Positions 42,046 to 50,411 of a stretch of 64,000 nt of DNA are shown here, piece by piece. The stretch lies in the NCBI GenBank assembly GCA_030615025.1, contig JAUXAB010000004.1, positions 1 to 64,000 of the forward strand, written 5' to 3'. How positions within the stretch are numbered: position 1 is the stretch's first letter; each line of letters begins with the position of its first letter. The notes beneath the pieces are model-generated. The model did not search any database. It saw only the letters and a program-made list of their open reading frames with translations, and was not told the DNA's origin. The position numbers and the translations under genes were made by a program. Source of the DNA: Phycisphaerae bacterium. GTDB taxonomy: Bacteria; Planctomycetota; Phycisphaerae; Sedimentisphaerales; Anaerobacaceae.

Positions 42046-43416
42046 TCATAGCGGTGTTCCGAGCTGTGCTTTGATTTCAGCAAGTTTTTCATCGAGCAGG
42101 TCTTTGGTTTTTGCCTCGACATTTAGCCGCAACAATGGTTCGGTATTGCTCGGGCGACAATTGAGCCACCAGTCTTTATACCCAATACTAACCCCATCCA
42201 AATAGTCGATCTGGCCGTCCCTGTATCTTCTCTCCAATTCATCCATTTTGGCTTGTTTATCCTCTACCTTGAAGTTTATCTCTCCGCTGTGGTAGTACCT
42301 TCGCAAGGGCTTCACCAGCTCACTTATCGGCAGGTCGGCTTCACTGACGATGTTCAATACGTGGACGAGGGTAATAAGTCCTGAATCGGTGCAGTAGTTG
42401 TCGCGATAATAGAAGTGGCCGGAAAGCTCGCCGCCGAATACGGCGTGCGAGTCGCGCATGGCCTTCTTCATGAAGACGTGTCCGACCCTTTCTCTGCGCG
42501 GCGTGCCGCCATTTTTGATAATTTCCTCGACGACAGCCCAACTGCTGCGCAAGTCATAAACGACCGTTGCCCTGGGGTTGACCTTAAGAAAATAGGGCAC
42601 CATTAAAGCGGTCATCAAGTCGCAGGCAATGGTCTCACCGTTCTCATCAACCATCATCAGCCTGTCGGCGTCAGCATCGAAGCAAATCCCGAAATCGCAC
42701 TTTTCCCTTTTTACGGCTCTTTTTACCTGAGCCAGATTTTTTTCAATGAGGGGATTCGGCGGGTGTTTGAATTTGCCGGCATGCTCGAAGTTAAGCGGTA
42801 TTATTTCTATTGGCAGGTCGCTGAAGATGGCCGGCACCATTTTGCCTGCCATTCCGTTTGAAGCATCAACGGCGATTTTGAGCTTTTTTTTGCTCGGCCG
42901 GCGAAACTTCAGCACATGATTTTTGTATTCGTCGGTCAAATCGCGTTTCTTTACTGAGCCGGTCTTTCTGGCTTTGGTGTGAGGCAAAGCAGTTGCGATA
43001 TGCTGTATATCTTTTAAGCCGGTGTCTGTACCGATGGGCTTGGCACCGAGGCCTGATATCTTAAAGCCGTTATACTTGGCCGGGTTGTGCGAAGCGGTAA
43101 CCTGGACGCCGCCGCAGGTGCCGAGATGATTGATTGCAAAATACATCTGAGGCGTATCAACCATTCCTATATCAATGACGTTTGCCCCGGCGGCATTCAT
43201 ACCTTCAATAAGGGCCTGCGCTACCGGTTCGCTGTGCGTTCTCATGTCACGTCCGACACACAAGGACTGAGCATTTGCCTGGCCTCTCTCGTAACCGCGA
43301 AGCAGGGACCGCAAAAATCGGGCTGAGGCATAGCCGATTTTCCACGCAGCCTCTTCATCGAGCTGGTCGGGATAAACGCCCCTTATATCGTATGCCTTGA
43401 AGATTGCGGGATCCAT
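42046..43416 (-). CDS. Phosphomannomutase/phosphoglucomutase
   Basis: A 456-residue alpha-D-phosphohexomutase that interconverts hexose 1- and 6-phosphates for polysaccharide precursors. The phosphoserine motif T-A-S-H-N-P is at residues 107-112 (Ser109), the Mg2+ loop D-A-D-A-D-R near 250, the sugar loop G-G-E-L-S-G-H near 330 and the phosphate-binding R-P-S-N-T-E-P near 418. ManB-type sequence. It likely has its own promoter in the long upstream spacer. Confidence 0.92.
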   Translation of the reverse strand: MDPAIFKAYDIRGVYPDQLDEEAAWKIGYASARFLRSLLRGYERGQANAQSLCVGRDMRTHSEPVAQALIEGMNAAGANVIDIGMVDTPQMYFAINHLGTCGGVQVTASHNPAKYNGFKISGLGAKPIGTDTGLKDIQHIATALPHTKARKTGSVKKRDLTDEYKNHVLKFRRPSKKKLKIAVDASNGMAGKMVPAIFSDLPIEIIPLNFEHAGKFKHPPNPLIEKNLAQVKRAVKREKCDFGICFDADADRLMMVDENGETIACDLMTALMVPYFLKVNPRATVVYDLRSSWAVVEEIIKNGGTPRRERVGHVFMKKAMRDSHAVFGGELSGHFYYRDNYCTDSGLITLVHVLNIVSEADLPISELVKPLRRYYHSGEINFKVEDKQAKMDELERRYRDGQIDYLDGVSIGYKDWWLNCRPSNTEPLLRLNVEAKTKDLLDEKLAEIKAQLGTPL

Positions 43417-43953
43417 TTTTTAGAATCCTATAACACTACGCGTATGCGTTTATGAGCAAGTGAGTATATGCGTTTACTTTGTCCCGAGGTGTACTTACTC
43501 ATTTACCGTTTGTTACTATACAAACGCTCAGCTGGAATTGTCAATAATGAATGTGCAAAGTCCGGAGATGACCTTAATTGGCGATGTAAATCAGGTAAAG
43601 GCCGGCTATTAAGACAAGGACACCGCAGATTTTCTTAATGATTACTGTACCTTTGGATTTTTCATTCCAGTTCATATATTGCCCGACAGCGTAATGCGCA
43701 GACAAAATTCGTCGCGGTCAGTCGATAATTCACGTTGCACCAGTATTTTCTATTTTTGTGACTAAAGAATCTTCAGGTTGATTGTTTCCAACTATAATTA
43801 CATCCAGGGTTTTCATTTTTTTTAATTACTTCTTTTTATAACTATTGTTTTTTATAAAATATTATTCATGATAGCCACAGAGCCAATTATCTGCTTGAAT
43901 AGTAGGTACTCTTAAAATTCCTTCTAATGAAGATTCTGGCATTTTTATTTTAC
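43417..43953. other. Spacer with a decayed ccdA end
   Basis: 537 nt. The left part (43440-43570) is non-coding; 43574-43690 is the pseudogene fragment described separately; the right part (43740-43950) is AT-rich with no coding signal and no recognised repeat. Confidence 0.6.
43574..43690 (-). pseudogene. Remnant 1 of a ccdA-like 3' end
   Basis: The minus strand reads Y-M-N-W-N-E-K-S-K-G-T-V-I-I-K-K-I-C-G, then V-L-V-L-I-A-G-L-Y-L-I-Y-I-A-N and stop. The intact gene at 46305-47006 ends Y-M-N-W-N-E-K-S-R-G-T-V-I-I-K-R-I-C-G and then V-L-V-L-L-G-G-V-Y-L-I-Y-T-A-P and stop. The stop is at the same position. Upstream of this the match is lost. Confidence 0.85.
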
Positions 43954-45588
43954 TTATTGTTCATACAATATATTTTGTTCCAGCCAATACTTAGTGAAAA
44001 CAGCAAGGTCACGCTCATTAATAACCTTATCCTTTGGTTCTGAGATGTCACACAGTTGATTCCAGTTAGGACCATTGAGTTGACTTCTCCACGCTTTGGC
44101 AAAAATTGCAAAATCAATGAAATTGACCATCCAATCATTGCTGAAGTCACCAATCTCCGGATACAAGCTATGGTGATAGCCCATATCAACTATACCTATG
44201 TCAGTTGCCTTATCAGTGCGTGTGGTAAGGCTATCCATTCCAAGATAGGCTGCCAGGTCAATCCCGGCATCCACACAAGGACTATTGCTCTTCTGTCCTG
44301 CGGCAATTTGACTCAAGAAGTAATCACCTATTGTCCCGCTAACAAAGTAGGGATCAGCATCAATGTTGCCATCACTCCAATTTAATGTACAATTTGAATC
44401 TATGTAAACATCGGCAGATCCAAACTGAATGTCGCTATAGCTGACTATGATTGAAGAAGGATAATAATCACACCCAAACGATCCACAAACAATATATTGG
44501 ACTAGGGCAATTTCATTTCCCATGGGAGCTATATCACTCCACAAAATGCAGTTGTTAACTTCAGCATCAGCGCCGCTACAGTAAATCCCCCCTCCCTTTT
44601 CGTTTGCCCTATTATCACTAACTGTGCAGTTTGTCAGCATCGCGGAGCTTTCCCGCCAGTTCCGCATACCACCACCGCAGTGTCTAGCTAAATTACCACT
44701 CAAAATACAGTTGATAATTGTCAGGGCAGTTCCCTCATCGTTGTCCATTCCACCACCGTAATCTGCCGAGTTCTCATTGAAGACGCAGTTGGCAATCGTC
44801 GCACTGCTGTTTATATTGCTCATCCCGCCTCCACGCCATCCGACAGAGTTCCTACTGAGCGTGCAGTTAGTCAGTGTGGGACTGTTGCGGTAGTTGTGCA
44901 TCCCACCACCCGAATCATTTGCCGAGTTTCCACTAAAGACACAGTTGGTCAAAGACGGAGTGCTGTAGGAATAATTGGCCATCCCACCACCAGCGTTTGC
45001 TGAATTTCCACTGAATGTGCAGTTCGTCAATTTTGGATTGCTACTGTAAGTAGACAATCCACCACCACCACTCGCTGAGTTTCCACTGAAGACGCAGTTG
45101 ATAATCGTTGGGCTGCTACCTCCACGGATGGTCATCCCACCCCCGGACCATTCTGCCAAGTTTTGATTAAAGATACAGTTGTCAATCGTTGGACTGCTTG
45201 CATTACAATAAACTCCACCACCACGAGCTTCCTCATAAACACAACACGCATAACCATTGGTAATAGTAAATCCACTCAAAACAGAATTAGCATCCTCACC
45301 AGAATGGAAATAAAAGCCCCTCCTAGCCCCTTCACAGTCGATTATACAATTTTCTGGGCCATTTTCACTGCGCAGCGTGATCGCCTTATCGAGAAAGTCA
45401 ATATCCCGATTGCCGTGCCCCGTATATATTCCATCAGCTACAATAACTGTATCGCCATCGTTTGAATCATCGATTGCCGCCTGAATTGTATTGAAATCGG
45501 CGGGGGCATCTGCATGCACGTAGATAATTCTTGCGGTGCATGTGACTGCAGCCGACAGGCACATAAGAATAAAGATTAAACATCTCAT
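43954..45588 (-). CDS. Secreted right-handed beta-helix protein with dockerin-like C-terminus
   Basis: A 544-residue protein with a signal peptide (about 1-19). Y-V-H-A-D-A-P-A-D-F-N-T-I-Q-A-A-I-D is the usual start of parallel beta-helix proteins. About eight repeats of roughly 28-32 residues with the pattern L-T-N-C-x-F-S-G-N-S-A-x-x-G-G-G-M follow. The C-terminus (D-W-M-V-N-F-I-D-F-A-I-F-A-K-A-W ... E-R-D-L-A-V-F-T-K-Y-W-L) is a dockerin-type pair like that of the 29998 gene. It is probably a surface or polysaccharide-binding protein. The gene is bracketed by two ccdA remnants. Confidence 0.85.
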   Translation of the reverse strand: MRCLIFILMCLSAAVTCTARIIYVHADAPADFNTIQAAIDDSNDGDTVIVADGIYTGHGNRDIDFLDKAITLRSENGPENCIIDCEGARRGFYFHSGEDANSVLSGFTITNGYACCVYEEARGGGVYCNASSPTIDNCIFNQNLAEWSGGGMTIRGGSSPTIINCVFSGNSASGGGGLSTYSSNPKLTNCTFSGNSANAGGGMANYSYSTPSLTNCVFSGNSANDSGGGMHNYRNSPTLTNCTLSRNSVGWRGGGMSNINSSATIANCVFNENSADYGGGMDNDEGTALTIINCILSGNLARHCGGGMRNWRESSAMLTNCTVSDNRANEKGGGIYCSGADAEVNNCILWSDIAPMGNEIALVQYIVCGSFGCDYYPSSIIVSYSDIQFGSADVYIDSNCTLNWSDGNIDADPYFVSGTIGDYFLSQIAAGQKSNSPCVDAGIDLAAYLGMDSLTTRTDKATDIGIVDMGYHHSLYPEIGDFSNDWMVNFIDFAIFAKAWRSQLNGPNWNQLCDISEPKDKVINERDLAVFTKYWLEQNILYEQ

Positions 45589-45713
45589 TTTTTACTCCGC
45601 TATCGCGCAACAGGCCGATAAAAATCTGCTTTAATTATAGCAAATCGGGAGGGATTTTCCCTGAAGTTGTGCAAATTTTCCCAGAAATTATGAAAAACAG
45701 GGTGGAAATTGGG

Positions 45714-45752
45714 CTAAACGGCGGTGTAAATGAGGTAAAGGCCGGCGAAAGA
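45714..45752 (-). pseudogene. Remnant 2 of a ccdA-like 3' end
   Basis: The minus strand reads F-A-G-L-Y-L-I-Y-T-A-V and stop, again matching the last residues and stop position of the intact ccdA-like gene at 46305. Only about 12 codons are recognisable. It lies on the far side of the beta-helix gene from remnant 1. Confidence 0.6.
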
Positions 45753-45771
45753 ACAAGTATAATGCAAATCT

Positions 45772-46236
45772 TCATCCAAAAAGAGATAGTTTTTCGGGTC
45801 TTTGTGTCGGGAATTCGGGCATTTCATGCCGGCGCCGGCCGGGTCCCCTTCCGAGCTCGCGCTCCCGGACATCGGGGTTGGCGAAAAAAGAAAAAGTTAA
45901 GAGAAGAATCGTCAAACAAATCAAGAGTATCGTGATGATGCAGCGTACGAAACCGTTGGGGAGCAGCTTGCGGTAAATGCCGACAATGATACCCCAGTGC
46001 AGAACGACGTGGAGCACAAGCAAAGCAAGGAAAATAAATCCGATGACAAGATGAATGGCTCCCCACTCGTGGCGGTCGAGGCCCCAGAAGGACAAGTCGA
46101 CATTTCGCTCGTAAATTTCCCATTGACGATAGCCGGGAAGCAGCACGTATTTCATTAAAAGGCCGATTCCGGCGATGGCGGCAATGCACAATAACAGCAA
46201 TGCGTCAATGACCAGGTTAAGCTTCGACTTTTTCAT
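45772..46236 (-). CDS. DUF4405 membrane protein (cytochrome b561-like)
   Basis: A 154-residue protein from ATG 46236, supported by AGGGGAAAA upstream. Three to four hydrophobic helices with H-E-W-G-A-I-H near residue 62 and V-L-H-V-V-L-H-W near 82, His patterns expected of haem-binding b-type cytochromes. DUF4405 proteins often partner redox enzymes. The C-terminus is Arg/Pro-rich (R-G-P-G-R-R-R-H-E-M-P). It follows the ccdA-like gene in the redox operon. Confidence 0.75.
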   Translation of the reverse strand: MKKSKLNLVIDALLLLCIAAIAGIGLLMKYVLLPGYRQWEIYERNVDLSFWGLDRHEWGAIHLVIGFIFLALLVLHVVLHWGIIVGIYRKLLPNGFVRCIITILLICLTILLLTFSFFANPDVRERELGRGPGRRRHEMPEFPTQRPEKLSLFG

Positions 46237-46304
46237 AAATTTTCCCCTGTTAACCAATCAAATGAAGAACCATTTATTAGACGTTCCGAGTAATCGGTCC
46301 ACTG

Positions 46305-47006
46305 TCATGGGGCCGTGTAAATGAGGTAAACTCCTCCCAGCAAAACAAGCACACCACATATTCTCTTAATGATTACGGTACCCCTGGACTTTTCATTCCA
46401 GTTCATATATCGCTGCACAAGCTCAGTACAAGTACCGGCCAGAACGATAATTGAGCAATGGCCCAGGCCATAGGCCATAAGCAGAGAAACTCCAAATAAA
46501 AGGTTTGTTGAAGCCAGTCTGAAGGTAACTGCAAGCATCGGAGCCATATATGCAAAAGTACAAGGCCCCAAAGCGATACCGAAGACTAAGCCGATAATAA
46601 AGGCAGCCAGCATTCCTTTGCGTTTGGTACCGATGCGGCCTGGTCCGGACCAGGGCATCGGGATTACATCCAACAGGTGCAGTCCGACCACAAAGAAGAT
46701 TACCGCGACAAGATAGTTTCCGTATCGGCCCACGTTACCCATCATTCGACCGGCAGCTGCAGTAATCGCACCGACGGCTGCAATGGTAATCAATATGCCT
46801 ACCGCAAACAGTGTCGAGATGACAAATGCGCGTTTGGTTGAAATGCGGCCTTGCTCATCAATGAAACCGACAATCAAAGGGATGCTCGCCAAGTGGCAGG
46901 GGCTAAGAATAATGCTAAGTATTCCCCATGCGAACGCTGCCCCAAAAGCGATTGCAGATGAACCCTCGACCGCACGCGTTAACGTTGTAAAAAGCTGCTG
47001 TATCAT
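46305..47006 (-). CDS. CcdA-like thiol-disulfide transmembrane transporter
   Basis: A 233-residue six-helix membrane protein of the CcdA/DsbD-transmembrane family, carrying reducing equivalents from cytoplasmic thioredoxin to extracytoplasmic thioredoxin-like proteins. The two redox cysteines are in L-S-P-C-H-L (Cys37) and L-G-P-C-T-F (Cys149). It overlaps the upstream thioredoxin gene by ATGA, so the pair is translationally coupled. Two decayed copies of its 3' end lie downstream. Confidence 0.9.
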   Translation of the reverse strand: MIQQLFTTLTRAVEGSSAIAFGAAFAWGILSIILSPCHLASIPLIVGFIDEQGRISTKRAFVISTLFAVGILITIAAVGAITAAAGRMMGNVGRYGNYLVAVIFFVVGLHLLDVIPMPWSGPGRIGTKRKGMLAAFIIGLVFGIALGPCTFAYMAPMLAVTFRLASTNLLFGVSLLMAYGLGHCSIIVLAGTCTELVQRYMNWNEKSRGTVIIKRICGVLVLLGGVYLIYTAP

Positions 47007-47410
47007 TTTGTTTTTTTAAGTTCCACGCCGAGTTCCTTCCACTTGGCCAGGATATCCTCCTTGGAAAAGAACCCTTCGTGGCGAAATAGCTCCTTGCCCG
47101 ATGCGTCAAAAAATATCTGCGTGGGAAAAATTTGAACTCCGTACTCAGTTGCGATATCGGGATTCTCCAGAGAGTCGAAAACATCTACACGAAGTCGGCC
47201 AGCGTATTCCCTTTTCAATTCTTCCAAAATCGGCTGCATCATTTTGCACAGTATGCACTTGCCACCCAATTCCACAAGTCGCGGCATTGCTTTGGTGTGA
47301 ACATCGTCCTGCGTGACCAAGGCTGGTGACATTCTTTGCTTTAGAATAATTACGATGCAGACAGCGAGCACTAACACTGCAACAGTAATGATTTTTGCTA
47401 CCTTACTCAT
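47003..47410 (-). CDS. Membrane-anchored thioredoxin-like protein
   Basis: A 135-residue protein from ATG 47410. One N-terminal helix (about 7-23) leads to a thioredoxin fold with C52-I-L-C55 as the active-site pair, V-D-V-F-D-S near 75 and the cis-Pro motif I-F-P-T-Q. The C-x-x-C sequence is not the usual C-G-P-C. It probably exchanges electrons with the overlapping CcdA-like protein. The longer start at 47485 lacks a good ribosome binding site. Confidence 0.85.
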   Translation of the reverse strand: MSKVAKIITVAVLVLAVCIVIILKQRMSPALVTQDDVHTKAMPRLVELGGKCILCKMMQPILEELKREYAGRLRVDVFDSLENPDIATEYGVQIFPTQIFFDASGKELFRHEGFFSKEDILAKWKELGVELKKTK

Positions 47411-47459
47411 ATTTAACTGAACCTCTAAATTTTTGCTTTTCTGTGAAAACAGCCTGAGA

Positions 47460-47693
47460 CTACGCGAGCATCTTCTTGATTTCATCCGGCGATGGCACTT
47501 TTCCTACCACTTTGACCTGGCCATCAACAGCGAGGGCTGGCGTCATCATCACGCCGAATTTCATAATGTCATTTATGTCCGTTACCTTTTCTATCTCATA
47601 GTCAAGTTCGAGCTCCCGGGCGGCGGCCTCGGCATTTTCCGCCAGCTTTTTGCACTTGGGACACCCCGGGCCGAGAATCTGTAATTTCTTCAT
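47460..47693 (-). CDS. Small thioredoxin-like protein (MTH895/TM0996 family)
   Basis: A 77-residue minimal thioredoxin fold with G-P-G-C11-P-K-C14 and the G-V-M-M-T-P-A-L-A-V-D-G motif near residue 47. Members of this family are common in arsenic or metal-related operons beside ArsR-type regulators and permeases. The cytoplasmic form has no signal. It lies between the Tat flavodoxin and the membrane-bound thioredoxin. Confidence 0.88.
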   Translation of the reverse strand: MKKLQILGPGCPKCKKLAENAEAAARELELDYEIEKVTDINDIMKFGVMMTPALAVDGQVKVVGKVPSPDEIKKMLA

Positions 47694-47800
47694 TTTTCAC
47701 CTTTTCTTTAAGAGTGTTCCAAAGATCATCCAGCCCTGTCGACAGCGATTCGAAACCCTTGCCAGCCCATATTTAACCGTTGGCTTTTGCCATGTTCCTT

Positions 47801-48505
47801 TTAAGCAAGGCCGGCCAGGCGCAGAGCAGTCTCAGCAACTCGACGGCCAAGATTCCTGGCGGTGGTCATACCAAACTGGTCTCTGGTTACGTCTGGCTTG
47901 CCGTCATTCCATACAGTCGCCCCGATACGTGCGCTCGGTCTTGCGTCGCCTACGATGAGCATCTCCTGGCAAAGCAAGGCCGCCTGGACCGATTGAATGG
48001 TCAACTCTTGTCCGCCGTTACGGGCGCTACCCACCGCGAGCACCCCTGCAACCTTGTTGCTAAGTGCGAAGCTGTTTTTGCGAAAGGCAATGCACCGGTC
48101 GAGAAACGCCTTGCAAAGCGATGTCATGTTGGCAAAGTAAACCGGGGTGCCTATGATGATGCCCTTGACTTTCGGGTCGCTGAGTTTCGGGACGAGCTTT
48201 TGAAAATCATCCTTCTGCCCTGGTGCGGGCGGCAATCCGGCGGCCAGCGAGCCATCGATTTTCATTCCGGCCAGTTCGATAAGCTCGACCTCGATTCTGC
48301 GATCGACCTTGGCTGCGGCCTGCAGACAGACCTGCAGTGAAGCCGCTGTGGTCTTACCCTTGCGTGGACTGCAGGCGATACCAATAATCCGGATCTTGCC
48401 GGGTTTTTGTCGCGGGCCTGCATAGACCGTGTTGGCTGCGGCGTCGATTGCAACCGCTACGCCCGCAACTGCCATGAATTTCCTTCGACTTAATTTCTGT
48501 GCCAT
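47801..48505 (-). CDS. Tat-exported flavodoxin/NAD(P)H-dependent FMN reductase-like protein
   Basis: About 234 residues from ATG 48505 (AGGAGA 8 nt upstream). The Tat motif S-R-R-K-F-M and hydrophobic signal (A-V-A-G-V-A-V) are followed by a flavodoxin-like domain: G-I-A-C-S-P-R-K-G-K-T-T near residue 43 for FMN phosphate and G-T-P-V-Y-F-A-N-M-T near 120. The C-P-R-type Fe-S ligands of iron-sulfur flavoproteins are absent. An exported FMN protein would need cytoplasmic loading, consistent with Tat. It is part of the ArsR-led operon. Confidence 0.82.
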   Translation of the reverse strand: MAQKLSRRKFMAVAGVAVAIDAAANTVYAGPRQKPGKIRIIGIACSPRKGKTTAASLQVCLQAAAKVDRRIEVELIELAGMKIDGSLAAGLPPAPGQKDDFQKLVPKLSDPKVKGIIIGTPVYFANMTSLCKAFLDRCIAFRKNSFALSNKVAGVLAVGSARNGGQELTIQSVQAALLCQEMLIVGDARPSARIGATVWNDGKPDVTRDQFGMTTARNLGRRVAETALRLAGLA

Positions 48506-48582
48506 CCTTTTTCTCCTACACATTGTTAATTTTTTGCCGAGCTTTATAGTATACAGTGTACAAGACTTCTTATTCTCATAAT

Positions 48583-49899
48583 TTACTTCGAGACGGCCCC
48601 GAATAATGTCCCAACGATTGTGGACATGACAATCACCAGGGAAATAAAAACGAGCGTTCTCCGGGTACCCATAACCTTTCGTATGACAAGGATGTTTGGC
48701 AGCGACAGAGCGGGTCCGGCCAGCAGTAGTGCCAGGACAGGCCCGTTGTGCATGCCGAGCTTCATCAAGGCCTGGGTGATGGGAATCTCGGTCAGCGTGG
48801 CGAAGTACCAGAAAGTGCCGATGACGCTGGCTACGAGATTGGCTCGCAGACTATTATCGCCTACCCAGTGTGCTACTTGCTTTTCGGGCAGCAAAACGCT
48901 CACGAAGCCGACGACGAACACCCCGCCGTAGAGCAGCGGTACGAGCAGCTTGGTAAACTGCCACGTGTTGTGCAACCATTCGCGAATTTCATCGCGCTGG
49001 AACCATCGCCATGCCATAATGAGCACAGCAAGTCCGCACAGAGCCGCCAGATACCAGCGGACGTGGTAGACGGTAAGTACCCAGGTCTTGCGATCCTGCA
49101 TTTCGGCAATCTCGGTTTTAGTCAACATTATCTTATCGCCGGACTTTTTTGAGCCGAGGTCTTGTTCGAGTTGAAAGCGGATGGCGTCCTTGGTTTCATG
49201 AATGACGACGGCCTTGAACTTTCGGCCGTCATTTGTTTTCACGACGACGTTACCGGGGTTGAACCAGTCGCTGAAGACGAGAAACAAAATCATACAGGTG
49301 AGATAGAGGGCCGTCTTGGCAATGTGGCGACGGGGCTTTTCGGGCTCGGGCATCTGGAGGGCGGCTTCGACCTTTGCCCGCTCACTTTTGCGAAACACTG
49401 TCGCCATAAGCAGGCCGATCACCACTGCAAAAACTATAGCGCCGACGGCCCGTGCGACACCGATGGAGAGCCCCAAAACCCGCGCGCTTAAGAAAAGGGC
49501 AAGAACGTTTATTGCCGGGCCTGAGTACAAGAAGGCCGAGGCCGGCCCGAGACCGGCGCCAAGCTGATAGATGCCCGCAAACATGGGCAGCACGCTGCAC
49601 GAGCAAACCGCCAGAACACAGCCGGAGACCGATGCCACGGCGTATGCCAGGGCTGGGTTAGCGTTCGGCCCCAGATAGCGCATGACCGAGGCTTTAGATA
49701 AAAACGTAATGATGGCCCCCGCGATAAACAGGGCGGGTACTACGCAGGCCAAAGTATGATTACGCGCATACCACTGAAGCAGACGGAACGCCTCCTGAAT
49801 CGCCTGCTGAATCTTAGGGTTACCCAATGGCAGAGCATAAGCGACAAGAAAGATTGTGATGAGCGCAGCAAATATTTTCAATTCCGTTTTCCAGCTCAC
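48583..49899 (-). CDS. Membrane permease (ArsP/SO_0444-type) with a soluble insert
   Basis: A 438-residue protein with about eight to ten membrane helices. The helical halves each contain the family-type Gly/Pro segments, and V-C-S-C-S-V-L-P near residue 98 supplies a Cys pair. A soluble insert of about 80 residues (near 215-295; V-V-V-K-T-N-D-G-R-K-F-K and Lys-rich strands) separates the halves. Such permeases export organoarsenicals or metals in characterised cases. It is the second gene after the ArsR regulator, so it is probably induced by the same metal/metalloid signal. Confidence 0.78.
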   Translation of the reverse strand: MSWKTELKIFAALITIFLVAYALPLGNPKIQQAIQEAFRLLQWYARNHTLACVVPALFIAGAIITFLSKASVMRYLGPNANPALAYAVASVSGCVLAVCSCSVLPMFAGIYQLGAGLGPASAFLYSGPAINVLALFLSARVLGLSIGVARAVGAIVFAVVIGLLMATVFRKSERAKVEAALQMPEPEKPRRHIAKTALYLTCMILFLVFSDWFNPGNVVVKTNDGRKFKAVVIHETKDAIRFQLEQDLGSKKSGDKIMLTKTEIAEMQDRKTWVLTVYHVRWYLAALCGLAVLIMAWRWFQRDEIREWLHNTWQFTKLLVPLLYGGVFVVGFVSVLLPEKQVAHWVGDNSLRANLVASVIGTFWYFATLTEIPITQALMKLGMHNGPVLALLLAGPALSLPNILVIRKVMGTRRTLVFISLVIVMSTIVGTLFGAVSK

Positions 49900-49914
49900 A
49901 ACACAACTCCCAAA

Positions 49915-50244
49915 CTATAGAGCGGCGAGCAGCCTTTCGTTATCTTTGGCCTGCTGCTTCAAAACGCCGGCTATGCAGGCGAAGAAATCGAGAATACAAG
50001 GTGTTTTGAGTTTGTAAATGACCTTGAGCCCCTCTTTGTGATACTCCAGTATGCCGGCACTAACCATCACGGAAAGATGCCGGGAAACGTTCGACCGTTC
50101 GGAGCCGACATACTCTGCAATATCACAGACACACTGCTCACTGTCTTTTAGAAAATCCACGATTGCAATTCTCAATGGATGAGCTATCGCCTTGGCGATT
50201 TCCGCCTGCTTTTGGAATAAAAGCTGTTTTTTCTCGGTTAACAT
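49915..50244 (-). CDS. ArsR family metal-sensing repressor
   Basis: A 109-residue winged-helix regulator from ATG 50244. The E-Q-C38-V-C40-D motif in the recognition-preceding helix is the classic ArsR metalloid/metal-binding site, followed by S-N-V-S-R-H-L-S-V-M in the DNA-reading helix. The longer start at 50286 would run through the operator. It heads an operon with a permease, a flavodoxin and thioredoxin-like proteins. Repression is probably relieved by arsenite or a related thiophilic metal. Confidence 0.88.
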   Translation of the reverse strand: MLTEKKQLLFQKQAEIAKAIAHPLRIAIVDFLKDSEQCVCDIAEYVGSERSNVSRHLSVMVSAGILEYHKEGLKVIYKLKTPCILDFFACIAGVLKQQAKDNERLLAAL

Positions 50245-50266
50245 CACAAAACTCCAAACTAATTGA

Positions 50267-50290
50267 CTATGTGATAATATACTCATATAG
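50267..50290. promoter_or_regulatory. Operator-like inverted repeat for the ArsR regulator
   Basis: CTATGTGA (50267-50274) and TCATATAG (50283-50290) form an 8-bp inverted repeat with one mismatch and an 8-nt spacer TAATATAC. It lies 22 nt upstream of the arsR ATG, where ArsR-type operators usually overlap the promoter. Confidence 0.65.
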
Positions 50291-50344
50291 AAACATAGGG
50301 TTCTGAGAAAATCAAATATTTTTTAAAAAATTTTCTTTTTTTAT

Positions 50345-50372
50345 TTTGCAAGGGGGAAAGATAAGGTATAAT
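50345..50372 (+). promoter_or_regulatory. Probable promoter for the membrane/winged-helix unit
   Basis: TTTGCA (50345-50350) and a consensus TATAAT (50367-50372) with 16-nt spacing point away from arsR toward the 50412 gene. Confidence 0.5.
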
Positions 50373-50411
50373 AGGTTTGTGGTAAAAACTGGTTTTTGGG
50401 AGATAATAGAA

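Noticed and set aside
45669-45935. An 88-codon plus-strand frame
   Set aside because: It overlaps the ccdA remnant and the DUF4405 gene on the other strand and has no family features or binding site.
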